A stretch of DNA of 49,123 bases from Thraustochytrium sp. TN22 (GCA_013306675.1 JABLUY010000262.1:1-49123), one strand, 5' to 3'; positions 38,975 through 47,590 are shown, counted from the first letter of the stretch. Notes: generated by a model from the sequence alone, not told the origin. Made by a program: numbers and translations.

Positions 38975-39901
38975 ATGGCCGCGGCGGCAGCGGCGGCGAC
39001 GGCGGCGGCGGAGCGCAACAAGCGCAACCTGGAGGAGCTGCGGCTCAACATCCTGGCCGGGTCCATGTGCACGGCGTTTAGCGTGGCGGTCTTCAACCCG
39101 CTGGACACGGTGCGCATCCGGTGGCAGGTGCTGAGCCAAGAGGAGCGCGCCAAGGGCGGGCTGACCGGGTACGTGCGACGTGTGATGCAGAGCGAGGGTC
39201 TGATGCGCGGGTTCTGGATCCCGGGGTGCGTGGCGCACTCGAGCGCCGTGGCGGTGAGCTCCGGCATGCGGCTGGGATTCTACCCCACGCTGCGCGACCT
39301 GATTGCTGGCGAGAATGAGAAGAACGCCTTTCACATGTGGCTGGCAGGCTTCTCGGCGGGCGCCGTTGGCTTTACGATGGCAAACCCGCTGTTCCAGGCC
39401 AAGGTGCGGCTGCAGGTGACGGCGCACTTGGACCCGGCGAAGCGGCCGTACACGTCCATGACGCATTGCCTGCGAACCATGGCGCGCGAGGAGGGCCTGC
39501 CGGCGCTCATGCGCGGGTCGTCGACGCTTATGGTGCGCGGCGCGCTGCTGTCCGCGGGCGCGCAGCTCGGCTACGACTACACCAAGACGGAGGCGCTGAA
39601 GCGCGGCGTGCAGGAGGGTCCGGCGCTGCACGTGACGGCGTCGATCGCGTCTGCATTTTTGGCGTCCACATTCTCGGCGCCGTGCGACTTCGTCATGACC
39701 AAGTACCAGGCCGCGCCGACGCTGGGCATTCGGTACGCGGGCATCGTGGACTGCATTCAGCAGATCATTGCGCAGCACGGCGTGCGCGAATTCTACAAGG
39801 GGTGGACGCCGCTCTTCTTCCGGCTGGCGCCGCTGTGGACGCTCAACATGCCGCTGTACGAGGCGGTGCGCCGTCTCATGGGCCTGGGCTACATGACGTG
39901 A
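38975..39901 (+). CDS. Mitochondrial carrier family (SLC25) protein
   Basis: 308 residues from ATG 38975 (MAAAAAAATAAAERNKRN); an in-frame upstream extension is Gly/Arg-rich and unlikely to be coding. The threefold repeat of carriers is clear. Signature motifs are NPLDTVRIRWQ (repeat 1), NPLFQAKVRLQ (repeat 2) and APCDFVMTKYQ (repeat 3), each ending an odd-numbered helix. In repeat 2, Phe replaces the acidic residue of the Px[DE]xx[KR] motif. In repeat 3, Met replaces its basic residue. SSGMRLGFYP on helix 2 resembles the R-I/L-G contact segment of the dicarboxylate/oxaloacetate/UCP branch. The last repeat (YAGIVDCIQQI...FYKGWTPLFFRLAP) fits SLC25A34/35-like carriers. It probably exchanges a small carboxylate across the inner membrane; the substrate is not established. 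Confidence 0.95.
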   Translation: MAAAAAAATAAAERNKRNLEELRLNILAGSMCTAFSVAVFNPLDTVRIRWQVLSQEERAKGGLTGYVRRVMQSEGLMRGFWIPGCVAHSSAVAVSSGMRLGFYPTLRDLIAGENEKNAFHMWLAGFSAGAVGFTMANPLFQAKVRLQVTAHLDPAKRPYTSMTHCLRTMAREEGLPALMRGSSTLMVRGALLSAGAQLGYDYTKTEALKRGVQEGPALHVTASIASAFLASTFSAPCDFVMTKYQAAPTLGIRYAGIVDCIQQIIAQHGVREFYKGWTPLFFRLAPLWTLNMPLYEAVRRLMGLGYMT

Positions 39902-40186
39902 CGCGGCCGCCACGGGGCTGCGGATAAAAACAATGGCCTTTACAATGTTAGTAAGCGTGGGACGCAGGGCACGGCACGGCACGGCACAGCGGTGGCCCGC
40001 ACAAATGGTATATTATGCTCTGTTGGGTGTCACTCGCTCGCGTGCTCGCACGCCTGCCCTGGTGTGATGATGATGATGGTGTCGGTGTCGTTCGTTCGTT
40101 CGTTTGCTCGTCTGCATGTGTCCCACGTACGTGTTGAGTTTGTTTTTGCGCTCTCCCATGCGGGAGCTCTCGCGGCTCGCTCAGCG

Positions 40187-41326
40187 TTAGTGCGGCTGCA
40201 GCCAGGGGTGGTCGAGCACCTCGCGTGCCGTGGGGCGTAGGGAGGGCGAGTAGTGTAGCAAGTCGCTTATGAGCGACTTGGCCTCGTCCGAAATACCAGC
40301 CCAGCGGTGGTTGAGGTAGCGCGGGCCGCGGTAAGCCTCGCGCAGGTGATCGTCGAGTAGCGTGCTGCCGTCGGTGCTGGCCGGAAAGGGTAGCTCGCCG
40401 CCAAGCGCCGCGTACATCATGACACCAAAGGACCACATGTCGCAGGAGGCGCCGACCTCGCCCTCCATCTTGAGCGCCTGCGGCGACGCGTAGCCGAAGG
40501 TCCCGGCGGGCGGCTCGATGAGGTCCGGCTCGCCCTTGACGGCCGAGAGCCCAAAGTCGCAAAGCACGGGCTCCAGCACGTCCCAAGGCAGCATGCCGTC
40601 AATGCCGAGGCTGGCCTTGTCAAGCTGGTAGTTGGGCCGCGGCACGACCCGAAAGAGGACATTCTCCGGCTTGACGTCGCGGTGGACGACGCCATGATCG
40701 TGCAAAAAGGCGAGGCTCTCCGCGAGGCGGCGCATGAGCGGGCGAAGGTCGCGCTCGTTGATGTGACCCATGTGCACGATCCGGTCGAAGAGATCGCCGC
40801 CGCCGAGGTACTCGAAGACGATGACAAACTGGTCCTCGAGCTCGATGATGTCCATGGGCACGGAGAAGTAGCGCACGGCGCGCGCGTCCTCTGCCTGTAC
40901 CTTCATAAGGCGGCCCAGGACACGGAGCTCGGTCTGCAAGACCTTTTGGTCCGCGGTCTTTTGTATACATTTGAGCGCCACACAGCGGTTCCTGTTTTGC
41001 GTGTCGCGGCCGAGGCGCACGAGCCCGAAGCCGCCGCGTCCGATCAGCTCCTTGACCTCGTACCGCTGTACTAGCAGCGTCTGCCGCAGGTCGCGCGCGC
41101 TCTGCTCGCGCCGCCGAAACGCCGCCGGTAGGCCCGACCCGCGCGCGCCGCGGTTCGTGAACCGCCCACGCGTGCCGGCCGGCTTGACGCCGCCATCGGC
41201 GCCCGAGTCGCGGCCGGCCGTCTCCTGCGGCGCCACGGAAGACGCCAGCGCGCGCCTCGCTACGCCCTGCGTCCTCCACGCGACCCGCTGCGCGGCCTGT
41301 GCGCGCGTTGCAGCCAGCTGCAGCAT
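40187..41326 (-). CDS. Ser/Thr protein kinase, CAMK-like, presequence-like N terminus
   Basis: 379 residues from ATG 41324-41326. Residues 1-35 (MLQLAATRAQAAQRVAWRTQ...) are Arg/Ala/Gln-rich with no acidic residues, like a mitochondrial presequence. The kinase domain spans about 87-377: glycine loop GRGGFG (about 95-100), VALK with Lys119, catalytic loop HRDVKPEN (about 214-221), DFG (about 257-259) and activation segment GTFGYASPQAL, where the usual APE is SPQ. SCDMWSFGVMMYAALGG and a terminal RPTAREVLDHPWL follow, as in CAMK-group kinases. All core catalytic residues are present, so activity is expected. No calmodulin-binding tail follows the domain. It is convergent with the carrier gene. 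Targeting is a prediction from composition. Confidence 0.94.
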   Translation of the reverse strand: MLQLAATRAQAAQRVAWRTQGVARRALASSVAPQETAGRDSGADGGVKPAGTRGRFTNRGARGSGLPAAFRRREQSARDLRQTLLVQRYEVKELIGRGGFGLVRLGRDTQNRNRCVALKCIQKTADQKVLQTELRVLGRLMKVQAEDARAVRYFSVPMDIIELEDQFVIVFEYLGGGDLFDRIVHMGHINERDLRPLMRRLAESLAFLHDHGVVHRDVKPENVLFRVVPRPNYQLDKASLGIDGMLPWDVLEPVLCDFGLSAVKGEPDLIEPPAGTFGYASPQALKMEGEVGASCDMWSFGVMMYAALGGELPFPASTDGSTLLDDHLREAYRGPRYLNHRWAGISDEAKSLISDLLHYSPSLRPTAREVLDHPWLQPH

Positions 41327-43145
41327 GCGTCCAGGCCGATGGACCCTGAGAGTGACCTCCTGCCCTGCCCTCTCAGGCTCGTGGCCGCCTGCCTGCCGGG
41401 GGCGCTCGTCCGCGCCCGCGGGCGTGAAAAGGGGAGAGCGAGAGCGAGGCCGCCTATGCGGCCTTGCCGCCGCCCGCCGCCCGCCTCTCGCCGCTGCCCG
41501 CCCTTCTCCTCCGCGTCAATGCTGCGCGCGCAGCAACTGCGTCGTTTGCCTCGCCAGGCTAGCTGCGCCTCTTGGCCGCCTTCGCCGCAGCGACGCCGGC
41601 CGGGTGTCGCGCGTGGGGGTCGCGCGCGTGAGGGTCGCGCTCGCGAGGCTCGCGCTCGCGAGGCCGCGGGCGGGGCGACCGCCGCCGCTCGCCTCCCCGC
41701 GCGCGCTGCGCTGCCGTGCGCTGCCGCGCGCGCCTGCGAGTCGACCGATGCCGGGTCGAGCGAGTTCAAACGCGCCCGCCTCGCCTCCGCCGCCGCCGCG
41801 CCGCCTCGGGGGCGGGGTCTGCGCCGTAGGCAGGCTGTGTAGCCTGCGCGCAGCGCGCCGTCCGGCGCGCCGCCGCCGCCCGCGCGCGCTCCGCGCTCCG
41901 TGCTCCGCGGCGGCGCGCGCGAGAAGCTCGCCCGTCGCCGAAGCGGTCTGCTGCCCGCCTTGGCCTGTGACCCTCTAGTTCTGCTCTGCTAGTAGCTAGC
42001 TGGCCAGCCAGAGCAGTAGCTCGCCGGCGCCGGCGCCAGCTCCGCCTGCCCGTCTGCTCCGCTCCGCTCCGCCGGAGTCAGTGCCGGCCGCCGGACGTCC
42101 GCCCGCCCGCGCGCCCGCCCGCGCCCGCGCCCGCCCGCCCGCGCGCGCCGCCGCCCGCGCGCCTCGCGTTTCGAACTTGAATTTGGTGCCGCGCCGTTCG
42201 CCTGGACAGACAGACAGTCAGGCAGACAGACAGACCGCTGTTGAGTCGAGTCGAGTCGAGGTTTCTAAAAGAGGTACTTGTCCGAGTCGTCGTTCTTGGC
42301 AGTGAACATCGCCGTGTCCGAGGAGGCGGCGATGATGAGATGATGCGAGCTCGCCCTTGTGCCCGGCTGAGCTGCTGAGCGCTGCCCGGCCGCGCACACG
42401 GTGTACAGCGGGCGCCAGCGGGCGCCAGCGGGCGCCAGGCAGCTGACCGGAAGCGGGGCGCGAGTCAGGAGGTCGCTGGGAGCGCTGCGCTGGGACTTGG
42501 ACAGTGTTTCCGAGTCGTTTGGCTTGCTGTGAGAGGGGAGGAAGGGGTGGGCGAATCGGCCGCGGTCCTCGGCGCAGCCTGCAGTGGTACGGGATCACCA
42601 TTTACAGGAGGTGCCTGCCATGCAGTGAGGACTCTGAGGAGATTGGTGATGCTTGGTGATTGGCAGGTTCGTGTTCGTGGGCGGTGGCGGTCTGCTGTTG
42701 GATACTTCCTTCTCTCGCGAGCGAACGAAGGGTGGGCTTTTTATAAAGAAGATGGTCGGGCCGAGGTACGGACGGTACTACGGTTCGCCTTGACAGTGAG
42801 GGACGGCCGAGGCGCGCTTTGCCATCGCAAGCGGCGAAGCAAATGCTACCCGAACTCGGGCCTCTTGTATTACGAAGCTACCATGGTAGCCAAGAGCAGA
42901 AAGAGGCGGCGATGGCGGAAGCCCCGTCGTCATCGCATCATGCCAGCTTGAGCTCTAAGTTGTGTTGAAGTTCTCGCCTCGCGAGCCTCCCGCTCGTTCG
43001 CTCGCGCGCGCTCGTTCGCTCGCGAGCGAGCGCTCGCCCGGGAAAGAAGAGGCCCAAGAAGAGGCCCAAAGCCGGCTTGGGCCGCCGCAGCAGCCACGTC
43101 GCGCTGCGCGCAAAAGGCGATCGCGCGCTCGATCAAAGGACGCGC

Positions 43146-43182
<37 letters not shown>

Positions 43183-43327
43183 AGCGGCGGCGGCGCGCAG
43201 GCCGCGCATAACCCGCGCACGGCAGCGGATCCGGCGGCGGCGGCGGCAACGGCGGCGGGCCGGCGCGGGCTTGGGCGCGTGCGAGGCGCCCTGAACGTCG
43301 ACCAGCGCGAGGAGCTGCGCTCGAACC
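41327..43327. other. 2-kb CpG-rich spacer between kinase and UEV genes
   Basis: No gene is supported. The part nearest the kinase is very CpG-rich, with long Arg/Ala/Pro-coding frames on both strands that look compositional. Short repeats include CGCTCGCGAGG-like copies near 41635-41665, GTCGA copies at 42243-42258 and three GGGCGCCAGC copies at about 42410-42437. A frame around 42529-42951 has mixed composition but no ATG at its start and no recognised motif. Confidence 0.55.
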
Positions 43328-43946
43328 ATGGCGGCGCCGGTGATTGGTAGGTGGTGAGCGGAGCTGCGCGGCGTTGTTGATGCCGCGCCCGTCGCGCGTC
43401 TGACGCAACGTGGAGAGTTGGGCACGACACTGACGCGCAGGCGGTGGCTCGCTCTGTCGTTTGGTGGTGAAACAGTCCCGCGCAGCTTCAAGCTCCTGGA
43501 GGAGCTCGAGCAGGGCGAGAAGGGCGGCGGCGTGCCCGCGCCGCACGCCGGCTTCGTCTCGTATGGTGCGTTCCATCAATTCCTCGCAGCTAGGGTCGCT
43601 TCGTATGTTGCTAACGGCGCGGAGCGTGCGGGCAGGTCTGGCGGACCCGGAGGACATCACGCTCTCTGACTGGAACGCCAGCATCATTGGCCCGCAGAAC
43701 ACGAGCCTTGGCGAGCGCATCTTCTCGCTCAAGGTGCATTGCGATGACTCGTACCCGGACAACCCGCCGGAAATCTCCTTTGTGTCGAAGATTAACATGT
43801 CGTGCGTGAACCAGACGACCGGCGCGGTCTCGCAGATCCCGGGCTGGAACCGCGACTGCTCCATTGCCACTTGCCTGTGCTACCTGCGCGAGCAGATGAA
43901 GCGGGCGAGCCGCCACCACCAGCCTCCCGATGGTGAGGAGTACTGA
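43328..43946 (+). CDS. UBE2V: Ubiquitin-conjugating enzyme E2 variant (Uev1/Mms2), 3 exons
   Basis: Three exons give 139 residues. Exon 1 is 43328-43346 (MAAPVI plus one base). Intron 1 is 43347-43475 (GTAGGT...ACAG, 129 nt). Exon 2 is 43476-43565. Intron 2 is 43566-43635 (GTGCGT...GGCAG, 70 nt). Exon 3 is 43636-43946. Both junctions are phase 1, and they restore PRSFKLLEELEQGEKG and the joined VSYGLADPEDITLSDW, which match Uev1/Mms2 precisely. Further matches are IIGPQNTSLGERIFSLKV, INMSCVNQTTG and the terminal QPPDGEEY. No cysteine occupies the E2 active-site position. UEVs pair with Ubc13 to build Lys63-linked ubiquitin chains in DNA damage tolerance and signalling. Confidence 0.95.
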
Positions 43947-44400
43947 ATGTAAGACGCGAGAGGGGAGAAAGGAAAAGGGGGAGCAGGAGCAAGAGGACGA
44001 GGGCATCGATCTCGAACGCGCGTAGCCAATTTATTCCAGTTTGACACGTTTGCCAAGCCAAGTCGAGTTTTGCTTTGCTTGTTCTGAAAGCAATGCCAAC
44101 CTTGCAGCCGAGGCCGTCGTTGAAAGAATGGCATGGGGTCTGAATGAGCACGCGACAGGTCCATTGCCACTTGCCTGCGTTTCCACCGTAAGCAGATGCG
44201 GTGGGCAAGCCGGCACCACCAGCCTCCCGATGACGAGACGTACGGAACGCACGCCTGGAAAGAAAGCGACACGCACGTGTGAAAAATCTACCAAGGGTGG
44301 GAGCAAGAGCATGGCAGGAGGACGGACGAATCCATCTGAAATGTGCACAGCCAATCTCACCCCAAATAGCACATGTGCCAAGCTTTCTTATTCGGTTCGA
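43860..44400. repeat. Tandem duplication of the UEV 3' end, 300-bp period
   Basis: TCCATTGCCACTTGCCTG in the last UEV exon (43860) recurs exactly 300 nt later at 44160. Alignment continues through CACCACCAGCCTCCCGATG and the downstream untranslated sequence, to about GCCAAGCC (44053) versus GCCAAGCTT (44377). The second copy lacks the stop codon and the preceding catalytic-fold exons, so it is a non-coding 3' fragment. Substitutions and small indels show it is not recent. Confidence 0.93.
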
Positions 44401-44413
44401 ATGCTCGTCAAGC

Positions 44414-45241
44414 TTACTTGGTGAAGAGGCCGCCATTGAGGAGCAAGGTCTGACCGGTCATCCACCAGCCCTCCGTGGCCAGAAAGCGCACCCAGGGCGT
44501 GACGTCCTCCATCTCGGTCAGCCCAGAGGCCGTATGGTCGCCGAGCGCGGTCATGCCTTGCAGATGAGCCGCGGCCGCGGGCGGCGTGGACTTGAAGAAG
44601 AATTCGTTGTTGATCGGACCCGGGCCCAGGCAGTTCACCGAAATGCCCTTGGCGCCGAGCTCTTTGGCCGCCGCGCGCGTAAAGTGCTCGAGCGCAGCCT
44701 TGGCGCCGGCGTATGAGCCGTAGTCGGGCGTGAAGGCGCCCATGAGCGAGGTGACGATGCTCAGGATGTTGCCGTCCGCCGAGACGTACCTGCCGGCGTA
44801 CTTGATGAAGAGAAAACCGACCTTGGTGTTGACGTCGAGCGTGGTTGCAATCTCCTCCTCGCTGGTGTCGACCACCTTCTTCTTGATGAGTACACCCACG
44901 GAGTTCACCGCGATCTCAATGGATCCCATGTCGTCCTTGGCGCGCGCGAAGAGCGCCTCCACCTCGCCCGGGCCCGTCAGGTCTGCCTGGTATACGAAGG
45001 CCCTAGCACCAGCCGCCTCAACGCGGCGCCTCGTCTCCTCGGCTTGCTCCCGGGACCGCTCGCTGTTGTAGTGGATCGCCACGGCTCGGGCGCCATGCTC
45101 CGCCAGGTCCACCGCGATGCACTGGCCGAGATTCTTGGACGAGCCCGTCACCAGGACGTTCTTGCCCTCCACCGACCGCGCCATGCTGCTCTGCCGGCTC
45201 TGAATTGTGCGCTTGCCCCTGGTCGACTTGCTCTGGCCCAT
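44414..45241 (-). CDS. Short-chain dehydrogenase/reductase (FabG-like SDR)
   Basis: 275 residues from ATG 45239-45241 (MGQSKSTRG). The next in-frame ATG at 45182-45184 (MARSVEGKNVLV) would give 256 residues, closer to the classic SDR length. Further upstream the frame has no ATG. The Rossmann motif is VTGSSKNLG (about 31-39), a TGxxxNLG variant of TGxxxGxG. The usual NNAG is NSVG. The catalytic triad is Ser165, Tyr177 and Lys181 (SYAGAK). The post-catalytic GPGPINNEFF and a terminal TGQTLLLNGG dimer segment are present. It is expected to be an NAD(P)H-dependent oxidoreductase, possibly ketoacyl reductase-like. It is divergent from the Zn2Cys6 gene and shares its promoter, suggesting it is that factor's target. 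Confidence 0.95.
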   Translation of the reverse strand: MGQSKSTRGKRTIQSRQSSMARSVEGKNVLVTGSSKNLGQCIAVDLAEHGARAVAIHYNSERSREQAEETRRRVEAAGARAFVYQADLTGPGEVEALFARAKDDMGSIEIAVNSVGVLIKKKVVDTSEEEIATTLDVNTKVGFLFIKYAGRYVSADGNILSIVTSLMGAFTPDYGSYAGAKAALEHFTRAAAKELGAKGISVNCLGPGPINNEFFFKSTPPAAAAHLQGMTALGDHTASGLTEMEDVTPWVRFLATEGWWMTGQTLLLNGGLFTK

Positions 45242-45551
45242 GGATTGCGGTCTGGCTGCCAGTGGTCGAGCTCGCGGCTTGTGCCGCCTCACACGTGCGG
45301 AGAATGATTTCCCCGCACCTGTGCGGAGGTGTGCGGAGGAACTCCGGAGCAAATCAGATTCCTTGTGCGCCGCCGCGCGCCGCCCGCGGTCGGCCTGGCC
45401 GCCCTGGCGGTTGCGCTCAACTCGGGCTGTGGACGGGCCCGCACGTCGAGCGTGCCGCACGCCACGCGCGATCGTGCCTCCGCGACCGCCTGCTAGCTAG
45501 CGGGGTGGTGGAAGCGAGCGAGGTGGAGGTGGGTTCCATTGGCTGGCCGGC
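45242..45551. promoter_or_regulatory. Divergent promoter with CGG half-site cluster
   Basis: The 310-bp gap between the divergent SDR and Zn2Cys6 genes contains GTGCGGAG at 45295-45302, 45321-45328 and 45331-45338, the reverse-oriented CCGCAC at 45313-45318, and the palindrome CTCCGGAG at 45342-45349. CCGCAC-CT-GTGCGG forms an inverted repeat with a 2-nt spacer. The last two GTGCGGAG copies are 10 nt apart, one helical turn. Zn2Cys6 proteins typically bind CGG triplets in inverted or direct repeats, so these are candidate sites for the adjacent regulator. Binding is inferred. Confidence 0.6.
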
Positions 45552-46853
45552 ATGAGCTGCGAGGCGTGCTTCCGCGGCCACCGCCGCTGCTCGCTGCGCG
45601 ACGAGCAGGCGGACGCCTGCGTGCGCTGCGTGCGCATGGGGCTCATTTGCGTGCGGCGCAAGCAGCTCAAGCGCGGGCCCCGGGCCAAGGAGGAGGATGT
45701 GGAGGCGCGAGCAGGGACACCTGCTCAGGCGACGACCACGCCGCCACCGCCGCCGCGAGAGCAGCAGCACCAGGCGGAGGAGACGCAAGATGGCGCGGAG
45801 TCGGAGCAGACATGCCCTCTGTCTCTGTCGGCCCAGGCTCTCGAGGCGCTGTACCCGCATGCGAACTGCATGATGCAGTACAAGTTTGCCGGGGCGCTGG
45901 CAGGCATCTTGCGCGAGCGCAAGCTGGAGCGTGCGCCGCCGCCGCTGGCCTCGTACGTGCGGCTCATGGGCGAGATGGCTGCGGCGATGCGGTCGGCGCC
46001 CCTCCTGCACGCGTTCACGTGCGCCGCGGTGGCGCTCGGGCTGCAGGACGAGATTCCGTTTCCCGGCACCGACCTGGGCGAGGGACCGCCATCGTTGCCG
46101 CCACAGGCGGAGTTCCAGGCGCTCGAGGCGCAAGCGAAGCGCATGTTTCTGGACGACAACGAGGCGCTGCCAGCGCACGCGCACTCGTGCTGCTACACGG
46201 TGTTGGTGGAGCGTGGCGTTCGCAAGATCTTCGCGGGCCCCACGTGGACGAAGCGCTTCATGTCGCAGGCCCAGATGCAGGTCATCTCTGACCGCAAACC
46301 AGGCTATTACAAGTTCTGGCTGGACGTCCACGCGGACAGAAAAGCTCGCGACAGGGCGCTGCACGGCTGCCTGACGCAGTGGCTCCAGGTGCCCATGGTG
46401 TACGACGAGGAGGGGCGCGAGGCGTACTGGCACTTCGTCGGGACGATCCGGGACGCCCTCGTTCAGGACTGTGACGGCGGCGTCTGGCTCGTAGACATTA
46501 CGGAGTTCGACGTCTTCGCTTGTGCGGCGCGCCCTTTCCGGCTGCGCCACTCGGTGCGATTGTCCAACTTCCGCAGCGCGGAGCCCAAGCCGGCCCACGC
46601 GCCGCCAGCGGCGGCCGCCGTCCCGGACGAGGAGGCGCGCGTCTTCGATTGGCCAGCAGATCTCGCGGCGCCCGACGCCGACGCCATCATGGCGCCACTC
46701 CAAAGGTATTTGGCGTCGCCCTTGGCGCAAGCGGGCTACGATTTCCCGGTAGTGACGCAGGACCACGACGAAGACTGGGCGGGCTCGACCCCACCACCGG
46801 AAGACGACCTCGTGGACTTGGGCGACTTGGACGATCTGGTCGTGTCCACATAA
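45552..46853 (+). CDS. Zn2Cys6 (fungal-type) transcription factor
   Basis: 433 residues from ATG 45552. The N terminus carries a binuclear zinc cluster: Cys3, Cys6, Cys13, Cys23, Cys26 and Cys33, a perfect C-x2-C-x6-C-x9-C-x2-C-x6-C pattern (CEACFRGHRRC, CVRCVRMGLIC). The basic linker KQLKRGPRAK follows, as in fungal members. A Pro/Gln-rich spacer leads to a mainly helical middle domain (about 95-360). Its segment GLQDEIPFPGTDLGEGP is not recognised as the classic fungal-specific TF domain. The C terminus is strongly acidic with Leu/Val (PPEDDLVDLGDLDDLVVST), like an activation domain. No coiled-coil dimerisation heptads are obvious. It is divergent from the SDR gene, which is its likely target, and probably autoregulated. 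Confidence 0.93.
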   Translation: MSCEACFRGHRRCSLRDEQADACVRCVRMGLICVRRKQLKRGPRAKEEDVEARAGTPAQATTTPPPPPREQQHQAEETQDGAESEQTCPLSLSAQALEALYPHANCMMQYKFAGALAGILRERKLERAPPPLASYVRLMGEMAAAMRSAPLLHAFTCAAVALGLQDEIPFPGTDLGEGPPSLPPQAEFQALEAQAKRMFLDDNEALPAHAHSCCYTVLVERGVRKIFAGPTWTKRFMSQAQMQVISDRKPGYYKFWLDVHADRKARDRALHGCLTQWLQVPMVYDEEGREAYWHFVGTIRDALVQDCDGGVWLVDITEFDVFACAARPFRLRHSVRLSNFRSAEPKPAHAPPAAAAVPDEEARVFDWPADLAAPDADAIMAPLQRYLASPLAQAGYDFPVVTQDHDEDWAGSTPPPEDDLVDLGDLDDLVVST

Positions 46854-46961
46854 CGTTAACGTTAAGGTTAGTTTACGTTGAGCACATGGTGAGTCACATC
46901 GTCAGTCAACACAACACAACAGAAGAAAACATCCGTACAGGTTGGGCTGGTTACATCATCT

Positions 46962-47531
46962 TTAAGGCACAGGGAGCTGCGGGCACTCGTAGGGCGCCGC
47001 CTCGTTGAGGAAGGCGCGGCCCTGGTAGGCCTCGACAGGGGTGGAGGCAACCGGCTGGGGCGGCGCCTTGTACTTGGCGAGCAGCGACATGAGGCCGAGC
47101 TCGGCCGTAAGGGTCTGCGTGGCGCGCGAGGTGCTGACGCTGTCGTTGATCTGCACGGCGACGGCGAGCTGGTCCGGGCCAGTCTGGCGCAGGAAGCAGT
47201 TGTGCGAGAGGTGCAGCCGGCCGCGGCCCGAGTCGAGCACGTCCTCGAGCGAGGAGCCCATGAGGTCCTCAATCACCTCGCGCTCCAGCACCACCTCGCA
47301 CGCGAGGCCGCGCATGCCGGGGCCCGCCACGTACGAGACGCCGCCGGACGCCTCGAGCGCGCGCTCGCCGATCTGGCACAGCGCGTCCACGGCCGACGCC
47401 TGCAGGTGCTTGAGCTCCAGCGCCGGCACGGCGGCCGCCGCCACGCCGGGCCCCACGGCCGCCGACGACAGCACGCGCCGCGCCGTCGCCAGCGCGCCGC
47501 CGCGCCGCACCGCCTTGCTCGCCGCGCTCAG

Positions 47532-47534
<3 letters not shown>
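46962..47534 (-). CDS. Orphan protein with mitochondrial-type presequence
   Basis: 190 residues from ATG 47532-47534. The N terminus (MLSAASKAVRRGGALATARR) is basic and free of acidic residues, ending near VLSSAAVGPG, as in matrix-targeting peptides. The frame remains open upstream to an ATG at 47685-47687, but only through the (CAGG)n repeat, so I prefer the downstream start. The body has mixed alpha/beta character (LQASAVDALCQIGERAL, LACEVVLEREVIEDLMG, RGRLHLSHNCFLRQTG, DQLAVAVQINDS) and ends ECPQLPVP. I do not recognise the family. It could be a lineage-specific respiratory complex subunit or mitoribosomal protein; that is a guess from targeting and size. The gene is convergent with the Zn2Cys6 gene, 108 nt apart. 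Confidence 0.78.

Positions 47535-47590
<56 letters not shown>
47535..47590. repeat. (CCTG)14 microsatellite abutting a start codon
   Basis: Fourteen perfect CCTG copies (CAGG on the coding strand), 56 nt, end directly against the minus-strand start codon at 47532-47534. The orphan mitochondrial gene therefore has a pure CAGG repeat as its immediate 5' leader. Confidence 0.97.

Noticed and set aside
44394-44402. GGTTCGAAT resembling a tRNA T-loop
   Set aside because: No matching acceptor, D or anticodon stems around it. Similar GTTCGAA sites near 33662 and 35280 also lack stems.
47535-47590. CRISPR-like or phage-like repeat interpretation of tandem arrays
   Set aside because: Arrays are contiguous simple or minisatellite repeats without unique spacers, and the genome is eukaryotic.
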